Source: Algibacter mikhailovii (lineage in GTDB: Bacteria; Bacteroidota; Bacteroidia; Flavobacteriales; Flavobacteriaceae). From it: a DNA stretch of 64,000 nucleotides. Position 1 is the stretch's first letter; each line of letters begins with the position of its first letter. Where the stretch lies: assembly GCF_014651495.1 (NCBI RefSeq), contig NZ_BMWZ01000002.1:62001-126000 (forward strand). Direction: 5' to 3'. Positions 1-8,901 of the stretch are shown here, piece by piece. A model generated the notes under the pieces. That model was given only the letters and a program-made list of their open reading frames with translations. It searched no databases and was not told the DNA's origin. Position numbers and translations under genes: made by a program.

Positions 1-106
1 TGGTAATAATAACATCTTGTGCAAAACCCTGAGAAACAGCCCCAAAACAAAAAAGGAGCGCAAAACATAACCTAATTAATTTACGTTCTAGTAATTCTTT
101 TTTCAT
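1..106 (-). CDS. N-terminus of an exported protein (partial)
   Basis: Only the first 35 codons lie in the window; the gene runs off the left edge. Reading from the ATG at 104-106, the product begins with a basic stretch (MKKELLERK), then a hydrophobic segment (CFALLFCFGAV) and an Ala-Gln cleavage-like site (GFAQ). This is a typical Sec signal peptide of a flavobacterial outer-membrane or secreted protein. The mature start DVIIT is too short to assign a family. It is divergent from mreB. Function unknown; confident only about export. Confidence 0.6.
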   Translation of the reverse strand, partial: MKKELLERKLIRLCFALLFCFGAVSQGFAQDVIIT

Positions 107-162
107 AACAATAATTTTTAGTTCTATAATTTTTAATAAAACTACAAGCTCACTACTTAGTA

Positions 163-184
163 AAATGTTAGCTACCTAACATTT
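163..184. repeat. Hairpin in the divergent upstream region of mreB
   Basis: AAATGTTAG and CTAACATTT form a perfect 9-bp stem around a 4-base loop (CTAC). No T-tract follows on either strand, so it does not look like an intrinsic terminator. It lies between the divergent exported-protein gene and mreB and could be an operator or an mRNA 5' structure. Confidence 0.4.
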
Positions 185-284
185 GGACAAAAAAAAGGCT
201 CTTTTTTCACCTCGTACGCGTTTTTTAACCAAAAGAATATCGATAAAACCCTTAAAAAAAAGAGAAATAATATATTTCGGTTAT

Positions 285-331
285 TTTGAATCGTATATGA
301 TTCAAATATTTACCAACTTTTATTACTTTTA
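285..331 (+). promoter_or_regulatory. Candidate mreB promoter with inverted repeat
   Basis: TTTGAATC and GATTCAAA (285-306) are 8-bp inverted arms around GTATAT. TACTTTTA at 324-331 is close to the flavobacterial -7 motif TANNTTTG and lies 40 bases before the mreB ATG. The right arm of the repeat falls where a -33 element would be, so a bound protein could affect transcription. The promoter call is inference from motif and position. Confidence 0.35.
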
Positions 332-371
332 CGGGATTCGTTTTTAAACCACATTAAACTATTAATACTAC

Positions 372-1400
372 ATGGGATTTTTTGACTTCCTTACTGAGGA
401 TATTGCAATAGATTTAGGTACTGCAAATACTCTTATTATCCATAATGACAAAGTTGTTGTTGATGCGCCATCTATTGTTGCTAGAAATAGAGTCACCAGT
501 AAAATTATTGCTGTTGGTCAAGAAGCCAGTTTAATGCAAGGAAAAACGCATGAAAACATCAAAACTATACGCCCGCTAAAAGACGGTGTAATCGCAGATT
601 TTGATGCTTCAGAGCAAATGATAAGCATGTTTATTAAAAACATCCCTGCTTTAAAGAAGAAATTTTTCACGCCTGCATTACGCATGGTCATTTGTATTCC
701 TTCGGGAATTACCGAGGTAGAAATGCGTGCAGTAAAAGAAAGTGCAGAACGTGTTAATGGTAAAGAGGTGTATTTGATTCATGAGCCAATGGCTGCAGCC
801 ATTGGTATAGGTGTTGATATTATGCAGCCTAAAGGAAACATGGTTGTGGATATAGGAGGTGGTACAACTGAAATTGCAGTTATCGCTCTTGGCGGTATTG
901 TATGTGATAAGTCGGTTAAGATTGCAGGTGATGTGTTCACTAATGATATTGTTTACTACATGCGTACGCAACACAACTTATATGTGGGAGAGCGTACTGC
1001 TGAGAAAATAAAAATTCAAATAGGTGCAGCTACTGAAGACTTAGAGTTACCGCCAGAAGACATGAGTGTTCAGGGGCGTGATCTACTTACCGGTAAACCA
1101 AAACAAGTTTCTATTTCATATAGGGAAATTGCTAAAGCCTTAGACAAATCTATACTGCGTATTGAAGATGCTGTTATGGAAACGCTTTCTCAAACACCTC
1201 CTGAATTAGCTGCAGATATATATAATACTGGGATCTATTTAGCTGGAGGAGGATCTATGCTTAGAGGCTTAGACAAAAGGTTATCTCAAAAAACAGACTT
1301 ACCGGTCTATATTGCTGAGGATCCATTAAGAGCTGTTGTTAGAGGTACTGGTATTACACTAAAAAATCTACCTAAATACAAAAGTGTATTGATAAAATAG
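372..1400 (+). CDS. mreB: Rod shape-determining actin homologue MreB
   Basis: MreB forms membrane-associated filaments that position the elongation machinery (MreCD, PBP2, RodA) for lateral wall synthesis. The 342 residues match the family's usual length. Actin-fold nucleotide motifs are visible: phosphate 1 loop DLGTANTLI at about 14-22, phosphate 2 loop DIGGGTTEI near 160, and the adenosine motif AGGGSML near 290. It starts the operon mreB-mreC-mreD-PBP2-rodA, 14 bases before mreC, on the same strand. The start is supported by the conserved N-terminus just before the first phosphate loop. Assignment is secure. Confidence 0.97.
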   Translation: MGFFDFLTEDIAIDLGTANTLIIHNDKVVVDAPSIVARNRVTSKIIAVGQEASLMQGKTHENIKTIRPLKDGVIADFDASEQMISMFIKNIPALKKKFFTPALRMVICIPSGITEVEMRAVKESAERVNGKEVYLIHEPMAAAIGIGVDIMQPKGNMVVDIGGGTTEIAVIALGGIVCDKSVKIAGDVFTNDIVYYMRTQHNLYVGERTAEKIKIQIGAATEDLELPPEDMSVQGRDLLTGKPKQVSISYREIAKALDKSILRIEDAVMETLSQTPPELAADIYNTGIYLAGGGSMLRGLDKRLSQKTDLPVYIAEDPLRAVVRGTGITLKNLPKYKSVLIK

Positions 1401-1414
1401 AGATCATATAATTC

Positions 1415-2233
1415 ATGCAGCAAATTATTAATTTCATAATTAAGAACAAAAATTTTTTGTTGTTCTTCTTGCTGTTTGACATTGCACTATTGTTTACTAT
1501 TCAATCGCATTCTTACCACAAGAGTAAATTTATAAATTCGGCCAATTTTTTGACCGGAGGTATTTATAACTCCATTAATAATATTAATGGCTACTTTAAT
1601 TTAAAATCGCAAAACCAACTGCTTTCAGAAGAAAACAGGCGATTACGGTCTCTTATAACAAATAGCAGTAACAAAGTAGATTCTGTTTTTATAGACAGCC
1701 TAATGTTTAGGGCTTCATATAGGTTTTTCACGGCCAATGTTATCAAGAATAGTTACGCCCTAAGCACTAACATGCTCACCCTTAACAAGGGTGTAAAAGA
1801 CAGTATCAAACAAGATTTTGGTGTTATTTCTTCAAAAGGTATTGTGGGTATTGTAGATAGAACAAGCAATCATTTCGCTACGGTACTTTCTATTTTAAAC
1901 ACGACTAGTAAAATTAGTGCACAATTAAAAAAAACCAATCATTTTGGAACCTTAACGTGGAATGGTAAATCTCCTGAATTCACTCAACTTATTGACATTC
2001 CAAAAATAGCACCTGTTGTTGCGGGTGATACCATTATAACTTCAGGAAGGTCGTCTATTTTTCCAAAGGGCGTGCCTATAGGTGTGGTTGAAGATTTTGA
2101 ATTGGACCAAGCGGAAAACTATTATGAAATAAACGTGAGATTATTTAATGACATGACAAATATTGAGCATGTTTATGTCATAGAAAATGTAAATGTTCAA
2201 GAACTAAACAATCTACTTCTGAGTAATGAATAA
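1415..2233 (+). CDS. mreC: Rod shape-determining protein MreC
   Basis: MreC is a bitopic inner-membrane protein whose periplasmic domain contacts PBP2 and the MreB complex. The 272-residue product has one N-terminal membrane segment (about residues 12-30, rich in Phe and Leu). A short coiled-coil-like stretch follows (SQNQLLSEENRRLRSLI), then the beta-rich domain with GVISSKGIVGIV and TSGRSSIFPKGVPIG, typical of the family. Its 3' end overlaps mreD by 8 bases, which suggests translational coupling. Order and content fit the standard elongation operon. Confidence 0.94.
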   Translation: MQQIINFIIKNKNFLLFFLLFDIALLFTIQSHSYHKSKFINSANFLTGGIYNSINNINGYFNLKSQNQLLSEENRRLRSLITNSSNKVDSVFIDSLMFRASYRFFTANVIKNSYALSTNMLTLNKGVKDSIKQDFGVISSKGIVGIVDRTSNHFATVLSILNTTSKISAQLKKTNHFGTLTWNGKSPEFTQLIDIPKIAPVVAGDTIITSGRSSIFPKGVPIGVVEDFELDQAENYYEINVRLFNDMTNIEHVYVIENVNVQELNNLLLSNE

Positions 2234-2732
2234 TATTCTTTCTGTTCATACCGTTCGCTTTATTACTCTGGTTATTTTTCAAGTATTAATCTTGAACCAC
2301 ATAAATTTTATGGGCTATATAAACCCGTATATTTACATTCTATTTATTGCCTTATTCCCTATTAAAAACAATAGAATTATTCTAATTCTATTGAGTTTTT
2401 TACTTGGTATTACCATTGACCTATTTTTAGACACCGGAGGCATTCATGCTGCCGCTTCTGTATTTATTGCATATGCCAGACCGGTTATATTAAAGACATC
2501 ATTTGGAACCATTTACGAGCATCAATCCATCAAGTTTAATACAGTAGATTTTGGGTCTAAACTCACCTATTTTACGCTTTTAACTGTTGTACATCATCTT
2601 ATTTTATTTTCATTGGAAATTTTCAGTATTTCCAAAATACTTTTTATAGTCCAGAAAACGTTATTCTCAAGTATATTTACTATTTTATTGAGTGTGGTAA
2701 TAACTATTATTTTCAGCAGAAATTCTAAATGA
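2226..2732 (+). CDS. mreD: Rod shape-determining protein MreD
   Basis: This 168-residue, very hydrophobic protein has about five predicted membrane helices, including NPYIYILFIALFPI and LLSFLLGITIDLFLD. The latter carries the family-typical GxxxDLF pattern. MreD is a small polytopic partner of MreC. Sequence conservation in this family is low, so the call rests on hydropathy, the helix pattern and position between mreC (8-base overlap) and the PBP2 gene (4-base overlap). Confidence 0.88.
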   Translation: MNNILSVHTVRFITLVIFQVLILNHINFMGYINPYIYILFIALFPIKNNRIILILLSFLLGITIDLFLDTGGIHAAASVFIAYARPVILKTSFGTIYEHQSIKFNTVDFGSKLTYFTLLTVVHHLILFSLEIFSISKILFIVQKTLFSSIFTILLSVVITIIFSRNSK

Positions 2733-4666
2733 GACAATTTTTACTTTTCATTACAATAATTGCGGTAGGACTCTTGTTTATTTCGAGATTATTCTACCTG
2801 CAAGTGTATACCTCTAGCGCACATAATCTTTTTGAAGATAATGCGATACGTAAGGTTTACGATTACCCAAAACGTGGGTTTGTATATGATAGAAATGGTG
2901 AATTATTAGTGGCCAATCAACCTTCATATGATGTCATGGTTATCCCTAGAGAAGTGGAACCATTAGACACCCTTGAATTTTGTAGTTTATTAAAAATTGA
3001 CAAGGAGAAATTTATAAAAACATACAAAAAAGCACGTCATTATTCACCAAGACTGCCATCTGTATTTGTATCCCATCTATCTAAGGAAGATTATGCCGTT
3101 TTACAGGAGAAAATGCGCAAATTTCGGGGGTTTTATATTCAGAAACGTTCACTAAGAAACTATGAGACCACAATTGGCGCCAATGTTCTTGGCGATATTG
3201 GGGAAGTGAATAATCGCATAATTAAAAAAGACCCATATTATAGAATGGGTGACCTTATAGGCAAACAAGGTATTGAAGCGTCTTATGAAAAAACACTCCG
3301 CGGCGTTAAAGGGATTAAGTTTATTCAAAAAGACCGTTTTAATAGAAATATTGGTCCCTACAAAGACGGTAAATTTGATACCATTCCTGTACAAGGAAAA
3401 GACATTACCATAACTATTGACGCCCAGCTGCAAGCTTATGGTGAATTACTTATGAAAAACAAAAGAGGAGGTGTTATAGCTATTGAACCTTCCTCGGGTG
3501 AAATTCTTGCCATGGTGGCCGCCCCAACTTATGATCCAAATATTTTGGTAGGAAGAGACCGCTCTAAGAACTTCACTAAACTATATAACGATTCAATTGC
3601 AAAACCCTTATTTAACAGGAGTTTGCAAGGTGTCTATGAACCTGGCTCTCCTTTTAAATTAATGAACGCCTTGATTGCTCTACAGGAAAATGTTATGTCG
3701 CCAAACGAAACTGTAACGTGTTATCAAGGATACAAATACGGAAATCGTATCATGAAATGCCATTGCAACTATGGGACGCGCAACGATATGATAGGTGGGA
3801 TTCAGAGGTCATGTAATGCTTACTTTGCAACCACCTATAGAAAAATATTGGATAAAAACGGTAATGCTTCAGATGGTATTAATGTTTGGAGTAAACATGC
3901 CAAAAGTTTTGGACTCGGTCAGTTTTTAAATAACGATTTATATGTTGGTCAAAAAGGACGCATTCCAGATAGAGATTATTACAAGTTTATTTATCCAAAA
4001 ACCTTTTACTCTACCTATACCATTTCAAATGCTATTGGGCAAGGTGAAGTTGCCACTACACCTATTCAATTAGCCAATATGGCTGCAGGGATAGCAAATA
4101 GAGGCTATTACTACACACCACATATTATAAAACACATTGAGGGAGAAACCTTGCCTGAACAGTTTACCAAACCCAAGTATACCACTATTGATAAGCGGCA
4201 TTTTGAACCCGTCATTGAAGGCATGTATGAGGTTTATAAAAAAGGTACGGCCGCATCTTTACAAGTCAAAGATATTGACATCTGTGGTAAAACGGGAACC
4301 GTTGAAAACTTTGTAAAAATTGACAGTGTTAAAACACAGTTGACAGACCATTCTATATTCTTGGCATTTGCTCCCAAAGACGATCCTAAAATTGCTATCG
4401 CAGTTTTTGTTGAAAACGGCTATTGGGGAAGTCGATTTGCAGGAAAAGTAGCCAGTTTAATGATTGAAAGGCACATTAAAGGCTATATAACCCGGACAGA
4501 TTTAGAGGAATGGTTAATAAAACACAGCCTTGAAGATGAATACGCTAAACCATACTCTGGAAAACCTTTTAGAATTAATGGAGGTACTACACTCCAAATT
4601 GTTGAAGAGAAAGAATATTTCAAATTAAAGAAGGAACTTAATAAAATTAATAAACCAAAAAGTTAA
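2729..4666 (+). CDS. mrdA: Penicillin-binding protein 2 (elongation transpeptidase)
   Basis: Class B penicillin-binding protein that crosslinks peptidoglycan in the elongation complex with RodA. A single membrane anchor occupies about residues 3-25, followed by the pedestal domain and a transpeptidase domain. The three active-site motifs are present: SPFK (SxxK, near 307), SCN (SxN, near 360) and KTGT (near 520). The first motif sits in the context PGSPFKL, where many PBPs have PGSTFK. At 645 residues it has the usual length. It shares one base with rodA, consistent with coupled production of the transpeptidase and its glycosyltransferase partner. Confidence 0.95.
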   Translation: MRQFLLFITIIAVGLLFISRLFYLQVYTSSAHNLFEDNAIRKVYDYPKRGFVYDRNGELLVANQPSYDVMVIPREVEPLDTLEFCSLLKIDKEKFIKTYKKARHYSPRLPSVFVSHLSKEDYAVLQEKMRKFRGFYIQKRSLRNYETTIGANVLGDIGEVNNRIIKKDPYYRMGDLIGKQGIEASYEKTLRGVKGIKFIQKDRFNRNIGPYKDGKFDTIPVQGKDITITIDAQLQAYGELLMKNKRGGVIAIEPSSGEILAMVAAPTYDPNILVGRDRSKNFTKLYNDSIAKPLFNRSLQGVYEPGSPFKLMNALIALQENVMSPNETVTCYQGYKYGNRIMKCHCNYGTRNDMIGGIQRSCNAYFATTYRKILDKNGNASDGINVWSKHAKSFGLGQFLNNDLYVGQKGRIPDRDYYKFIYPKTFYSTYTISNAIGQGEVATTPIQLANMAAGIANRGYYYTPHIIKHIEGETLPEQFTKPKYTTIDKRHFEPVIEGMYEVYKKGTAASLQVKDIDICGKTGTVENFVKIDSVKTQLTDHSIFLAFAPKDDPKIAIAVFVENGYWGSRFAGKVASLMIERHIKGYITRTDLEEWLIKHSLEDEYAKPYSGKPFRINGGTTLQIVEEKEYFKLKKELNKINKPKS

Positions 4667-5943
4667 TGGTTAGGAATACTAACAGACATTTTAAATTTGA
4701 TTGGATTACTATTTTACTATTCTTTCTATTGGTTGGGTTTGGTTATTTAAATATTTTATCAGCCTCTCATACAGGAACGGATATTAATTATTTCGACATC
4801 ACGCAGCCTTTTGGTAAACAGCTCATTTTTATTTTTTTAACTTTTGGACTAATCGTTTTATTGTTGGCTATTGATGCCAAATTCTACGAACGCTTTTCGA
4901 GTATCATTTATATAGTCGCCATGTTATCCTTAGTTGGTCTATTCGTTTTTGGAAAAAACGTAAATGGAGCAACCTCGTGGTACGCCATTGGCGGCATGAC
5001 TATTCAGCCCAGTGAATTTGCCAAAATGGCTACCGCGCTTGCCATCGCAAAATATGTTAGTGATTTAAACACCAACATTAAATCATTTAAAGATCAACTA
5101 CAAATATTCATCATCCTAATCATTCCAGCTATTTTGGTCTTATTGCAAAATGATACCGGTAGCACACTAGTATACGCATCATTCTTCTTTGTACTGTATC
5201 GTGAAGGATTGCCAAAATTCTATTTAACCATTGGCATTTCGCTTATTATTGTATCTATTTTGGCCTTAAAATTTGGCGCAATTATTACTTCTGTTACCGG
5301 CTTAGTCTTTCTAGTAGCTTATCATTTTTTGAGTAAAAAAAAGTTAAAAATATTTGAGTCTATTTTTATATTATTAGCAGTTGTCTCTATTTCCTTTGGT
5401 ATAAAATTCTTTTATCAAAGTATTCTACAACCGCACCAGAGAGATAGAATTAGCCTTTGGCTGCGTTTGGAAAAAGACCCCGCCAAACTTGAAAAGATGA
5501 AACAAACCTTTGCATATAATTTAAATGAATCTGAAAAAGCCATCAGTTCAGGAGGTGTTACAGGTAGAGGTTTTATGGAAGGAACAAGAACTACTGGAAA
5601 ATTTGTACCGGAACAACATACCGACTATATTTTTAGTACTGTTGGAGAAGAATGGGGATTTTTAGGGAGCTCATTTGTAGTGCTAGTTTTTGTACTACTC
5701 CTTTTGCGCATTTTACATCTAGCCGAATTGCAAAAATCTCAATTCAGTAGAGTATATGGTTATGGCGTAGCCTCTATCATTTTTATTCACTTCTTTATTA
5801 ATATAGGTATGGTCATGGGTATAATCCCAACAATAGGTATACCTCTTCCTTTATTTAGTTATGGCGGTTCAGGATTGTGGGCATTTACCATTTTAATCTT
5901 TATTTTTATCAAATTAGATTCTAATAGAATTAATGAATGGTAG
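4666..5943 (+). CDS. rodA: Peptidoglycan glycosyltransferase RodA
   Basis: SEDS-family membrane glycosyltransferase that polymerises lipid II in the elongation complex. The 425-residue product has about ten hydrophobic helices and family signatures: SWYAIGGMTIQPSEFAK around 100-118, LQNDTGSTLV, FSTVGEEWGFLG and a C-terminal PLFSYGGSGLW. It directly follows its cognate PBP2, with start and stop overlapping by one base. Many Bacteroidota carry rodA exactly here. Assignment is secure. Confidence 0.96.
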   Translation: MVRNTNRHFKFDWITILLFFLLVGFGYLNILSASHTGTDINYFDITQPFGKQLIFIFLTFGLIVLLLAIDAKFYERFSSIIYIVAMLSLVGLFVFGKNVNGATSWYAIGGMTIQPSEFAKMATALAIAKYVSDLNTNIKSFKDQLQIFIILIIPAILVLLQNDTGSTLVYASFFFVLYREGLPKFYLTIGISLIIVSILALKFGAIITSVTGLVFLVAYHFLSKKKLKIFESIFILLAVVSISFGIKFFYQSILQPHQRDRISLWLRLEKDPAKLEKMKQTFAYNLNESEKAISSGGVTGRGFMEGTRTTGKFVPEQHTDYIFSTVGEEWGFLGSSFVVLVFVLLLLRILHLAELQKSQFSRVYGYGVASIIFIHFFINIGMVMGIIPTIGIPLPLFSYGGSGLWAFTILIFIFIKLDSNRINEW

Positions 5944-5974
5944 TTATAAACGAACCATCTTATACCCACAACCC

Positions 5975-6604
5975 ATGAAATACATTCTTTCCTTTTCTGT
6001 TATCTGTTTTATATTATTTGGATGTTCAAGTTCAAAAGGCATTAAAAGCTCTTTTTCTTCTCAAGAAGTTAACTTAATAATGCATTCTGATAGCATTACG
6101 CCCATGCGTGTCTATAAGATTAACAATAAAAAGGATTCATTATTATTAAGAACCAAGAGTACTTATATCAAACCAGACTTAAAAGATCCCGTTTTACAGC
6201 GATTTGTAAAACGCCTTTATGCAACGGTAAGAGATAGTATCTCGATGGGCGTTGGTATTGCTGCTCCTCAAGTAGGCGTTTTAAAAAATATCATATGGGT
6301 ACAACGTTTTGACAAACCAGATATGCCTTTTGAAGTATATCTAAACCCAAAAATCACAAAATATTCAAAAAAGACGCAAAAGGTAAAAGAAGGTTGTCTT
6401 TCTATCCCAAATAGAAGCGATACATTAAGCAGTCGTTCATTAACCATTTCTCTGGAATATGACACCATGGAAGGCGTCCATATCACTGATACCGTTGAGG
6501 GATTCACTTCTGTAATCTTTCAACATGAAATAGATCATTTACATGGGATTCTATACCTTGATCACCTTCAAAAAGAAATTAAGGAGGTCAGTAATAGCAA
6601 CTAA
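5975..6604 (+). CDS. Deformylase-like predicted lipoprotein
   Basis: All three peptide deformylase motifs are intact: GVGIAAPQVG (motif 1, near residue 92), EGCLS (motif 2, Cys metal ligand, near 138) and HEIDH (motif 3, two His ligands and the catalytic Glu, near 183). The ATG at 5975 gives a product starting with a hydrophobic stretch and a lipobox LFGC with Cys at residue 17, followed by Ser residues. This implies export and lipid anchoring. An upstream in-frame ATG at 5933 overlaps rodA and would bury the signal; I prefer 5975. Ordinary deformylase is cytosolic and removes formyl from new proteins, so a periplasmic or outer-membrane homologue must have another role or substrate. It ends the mre operon, one base from the end of gldC. 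Confidence 0.8.
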   Translation: MKYILSFSVICFILFGCSSSKGIKSSFSSQEVNLIMHSDSITPMRVYKINNKKDSLLLRTKSTYIKPDLKDPVLQRFVKRLYATVRDSISMGVGIAAPQVGVLKNIIWVQRFDKPDMPFEVYLNPKITKYSKKTQKVKEGCLSIPNRSDTLSSRSLTISLEYDTMEGVHITDTVEGFTSVIFQHEIDHLHGILYLDHLQKEIKEVSNSN

Positions 6605-6940
6605 CTATTTTTTCAACTCTAACTTTTCCGCAAAATAGTCACAAAAATCTTTCATTGTAGCACTCATTTTATCATCCTGGGTTGCTCTTAAAAAGGTATC
6701 ACTCATGGCCACTAAGGTTTGATGAAAAAAGACTTTCATTTCATCTACTGGCATATCTTTAGTCCATAAATCAATACGAAGTGTTTCTTGCTTGTTCGCA
6801 TCCCAAACCGCTAACATCATGGCTTTTGCTTCTTCATTACTTATGCCTCCATCTTGAGCGGTCCAATGCAATTTTTCAGGAACACGGTTCTCGTCCAATT
6901 CAACATTAAGCTCTATTTTTGAAGTTACCTTATTTGCCAT
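6605..6940 (-). CDS. gldC: Gliding motility protein GldC
   Basis: A 111-residue soluble protein matching GldC, a small accessory factor for gliding in Flavobacterium-type bacteria. No signal peptide or membrane segment is visible; recognisable stretches are LHWTAQDGG and RIDLWTKDMPVDEMK. It lies directly after gldB on the same strand: gldB ends at 6940, where the gldC start begins, sharing one base. This gldB-gldC pairing is known in flavobacteria. GldC's molecular role is not established; it assists rather than forms the motor. Confidence 0.9.
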   Translation of the reverse strand: MANKVTSKIELNVELDENRVPEKLHWTAQDGGISNEEAKAMMLAVWDANKQETLRIDLWTKDMPVDEMKVFFHQTLVAMSDTFLRATQDDKMSATMKDFCDYFAEKLELKK

Positions 6941-7920
6941 TATTTACGTGGTTTAAATTTTGATTTGTTAAATATTTCTTGTGTGTCTGCCGTAAGCATT
7001 TCTTTTAATGACACATCATTATTGTTCATAAAAGCTCTTACAATTTGCCAACCCATATACTGCCCTATTCTTCCAGGAGACTCGGCATCAATGTCCTCCA
7101 AATAAAATTTAGAAAACGGCGCAGGGTTTATGAATCGCCTTGGCAATTTCACATCGTTACTGTATAATAATTCGCGCTCTACAAAGAAGCGCCAAATATA
7201 TTCTTCATTTGCTCTGGCCCAATCTAACTCAGATGCTGTATAACCAATCCGTTCTGCCTCTGATTTAAACGGAATAATGAGGTCTTTAAAATAGAGTAAT
7301 TTTCCAAAATAAATCATCTCATCCAATAAGGTCTTACGCTGAGGCTGAAAAATATACTTTTCACCATATTCGGTGGCTAAATCAACCACTATCTGTTCTT
7401 TAGTTAACCCTGCTCTTATGTATTTCGGGATAGCACCATAAAACTCATGCTCGCTACCTAAATACGTATCTAGGGCAATAACGGCTATGGTATCTGTTAC
7501 AATAACTCTATTCCTATAATCTACATCATTAGTTACCGTAATGATTCTTGGCGGATTGAATTCATGGAAATAATACGACAAATGATTAAATAAATCTTCT
7601 AATTCCCGCTCTAATGCTTCAGAATCATCAAATGTTTTAGATACTTCATTAAACAATTGAATCTGCAGGGTATCTTCCTTTTTATCCAACCAAAATGCAT
7701 CTGGATACTTATCAGAAAACATAAAGGGGTATTTTGCTTTGAGGTCGGGCAATCCTTGTGGTGTTACTGCAGCAAATAAACTATCAAAACGCTCTAACTC
7801 AATATCGGTATTTACTTTTGATATTTCGGCTTCTAATTTATCTGCTTTACCACAAGAAACAAGACAAGTAAAAACAAAAAAAATGAATGAAACTGATTTC
7901 CATGAAAACTTAGGCATCAT
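6940..7920 (-). CDS. gldB: Gliding motility lipoprotein GldB
   Basis: GldB is an essential gliding lipoprotein of flavobacteria. The product has an N-terminal hydrophobic segment (SFIFFVFTCLVSC) with a lipobox LVSC, predicting a lipid-anchored periplasmic or outer-membrane protein. The remaining roughly 300 residues include the family pattern IALDTYLGSEHEFYGAIP and YIWRFFVERELLYSND. Length (326) is normal. It is transcribed away from nadE; a good -7 box TACCTTTG lies upstream at 7960-7967. gldC follows in the same transcription unit. Confidence 0.92.
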   Translation of the reverse strand: MMPKFSWKSVSFIFFVFTCLVSCGKADKLEAEISKVNTDIELERFDSLFAAVTPQGLPDLKAKYPFMFSDKYPDAFWLDKKEDTLQIQLFNEVSKTFDDSEALERELEDLFNHLSYYFHEFNPPRIITVTNDVDYRNRVIVTDTIAVIALDTYLGSEHEFYGAIPKYIRAGLTKEQIVVDLATEYGEKYIFQPQRKTLLDEMIYFGKLLYFKDLIIPFKSEAERIGYTASELDWARANEEYIWRFFVERELLYSNDVKLPRRFINPAPFSKFYLEDIDAESPGRIGQYMGWQIVRAFMNNNDVSLKEMLTADTQEIFNKSKFKPRK

Positions 7921-7947
7921 AAATTTTAATAAATTAGCGGTTTAGGT

Positions 7948-7955
7948 TATTTTTG
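7948..7955 (+). promoter_or_regulatory. Candidate -7 box of nadE
   Basis: TATTTTTG matches the flavobacterial -7 consensus TANNTTTG and lies 41 bases before the nadE ATG at 7997. The match is exact, but low-complexity T-rich DNA makes chance matches possible. Confidence 0.4.
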
Positions 7956-7959
7956 TTTG

Positions 7960-7967
7960 CAAAGGTA
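7960..7967 (-). promoter_or_regulatory. Candidate -7 box of gldB
   Basis: On the minus strand the bases read TACCTTTG, a full match to the Bacteroidota/Flavobacterium -7 consensus TANNTTTG, about 40 bases before the gldB start. No TTG is found at the usual 17-23 base spacing. It faces away from the nadE promoter box in the same short divergent region. Confidence 0.45.
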
Positions 7968-7996
7968 GCATTCTTATAACAAAATTCATTTAAAAA

Positions 7997-8794
7997 ATGC
8001 AGACAGAAAAAGTTGTAGATCATATTGTAAATTGGCTAAAAGACTACGCCACTAATGCTGGTGTTAATGGTTTTGTTGTTGGTATATCCGGCGGTATTGA
8101 TTCCGCAGTAACCTCAACGCTTTGTGCTAAAACTGGGCTTAATATATTATGCGTTGAAATGCCCATTCATCAAGCGCAAAGTCATGTTACTAGAGCTCAA
8201 GAGCATATTGCACAACTAAAGACAAAGTATGAAAACGTTAGCGATACACATACAAATTTAACCCCCGTTTTTGAAGCCTTTAAAACAGAAGTTTTTTCTG
8301 ATGGAGATCAAGCAACTATTGATATGGCTCTAGCCAATACACGTGCTAGGTTAAGAATGACTACATTATATTACTATGCAGGGTTATATAATTTATTGGT
8401 GGCAGGCACAGGAAATAAGGTTGAAGATTTTGGTGTAGGTTTTTACACGAAGTATGGCGATGGTGGTGTAGATTTAAGCCCAATAGCCGATTTACTAAAA
8501 TCTCAAGTATATAATATAGGTGAGTTCATACAAGTCCCAGAATCTATAATGAAAGCGCAGCCAAGCGATGGTCTTTTTGGAGACGCCAGAAGTGATGAAG
8601 ACCAAATTGGCGCTTCTTATCCAGAATTAGAATGGGCCATGACCATGGATGATAAAGGCAAGTCTTTAAATGACTTTGAAGGAAGAGAGGCCGAAGTTTT
8701 CAAAATATACAAGCGCTTTAACAACTCAAACAAGCATAAAATGGTTCCTATTCCTATTTGTGAAATTCCTAACGAATTAATGATAAATTCTTAA
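7997..8794 (+). CDS. nadE: Ammonia-dependent NAD synthetase
   Basis: Catalyses the last step of NAD synthesis, amidation of nicotinate adenine dinucleotide using ATP. The PP-loop SGGIDSAV is at residues 31-38, and KVEDFGVGFYTKYGDGGVDLSP-like substrate-binding residues appear near 155-175. At 265 residues it lacks the N-terminal glutaminase (nitrilase-like) domain of the long form, so it should use free ammonia. It is divergent from gldB, an arrangement also found in other flavobacteria. Assignment is secure. Confidence 0.95.
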   Translation: MQTEKVVDHIVNWLKDYATNAGVNGFVVGISGGIDSAVTSTLCAKTGLNILCVEMPIHQAQSHVTRAQEHIAQLKTKYENVSDTHTNLTPVFEAFKTEVFSDGDQATIDMALANTRARLRMTTLYYYAGLYNLLVAGTGNKVEDFGVGFYTKYGDGGVDLSPIADLLKSQVYNIGEFIQVPESIMKAQPSDGLFGDARSDEDQIGASYPELEWAMTMDDKGKSLNDFEGREAEVFKIYKRFNNSNKHKMVPIPICEIPNELMINS

Positions 8795-8810
8795 GGAATT
8801 AATATAATTA

Positions 8811-8841
8811 TTGTTATATATGTAAAAAAGTATTACTTTTA
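8811..8841 (+). promoter_or_regulatory. Candidate promoter of the response regulator gene
   Basis: TTG at 8811-8813 and TACTTTTA at 8834-8841 are separated by 20 bases. This is a near match to the flavobacterial TTG-N17-23-TANNTTTG promoter. It lies 60 bases before the ATG at 8902. Confidence 0.45.
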
Positions 8842-8901
8842 TAGCTAGTTATTTCTCTCATTTGTAATCGTTCCCAGAACATTACATAAAACTCTCTCAA
8901 T

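Noticed and set aside
5933-5974. Upstream ATG for the deformylase-like gene
   Set aside because: It overlaps rodA and would push the lipoprotein signal 14 residues inward; the ATG at 5975 makes a standard lipoprotein.
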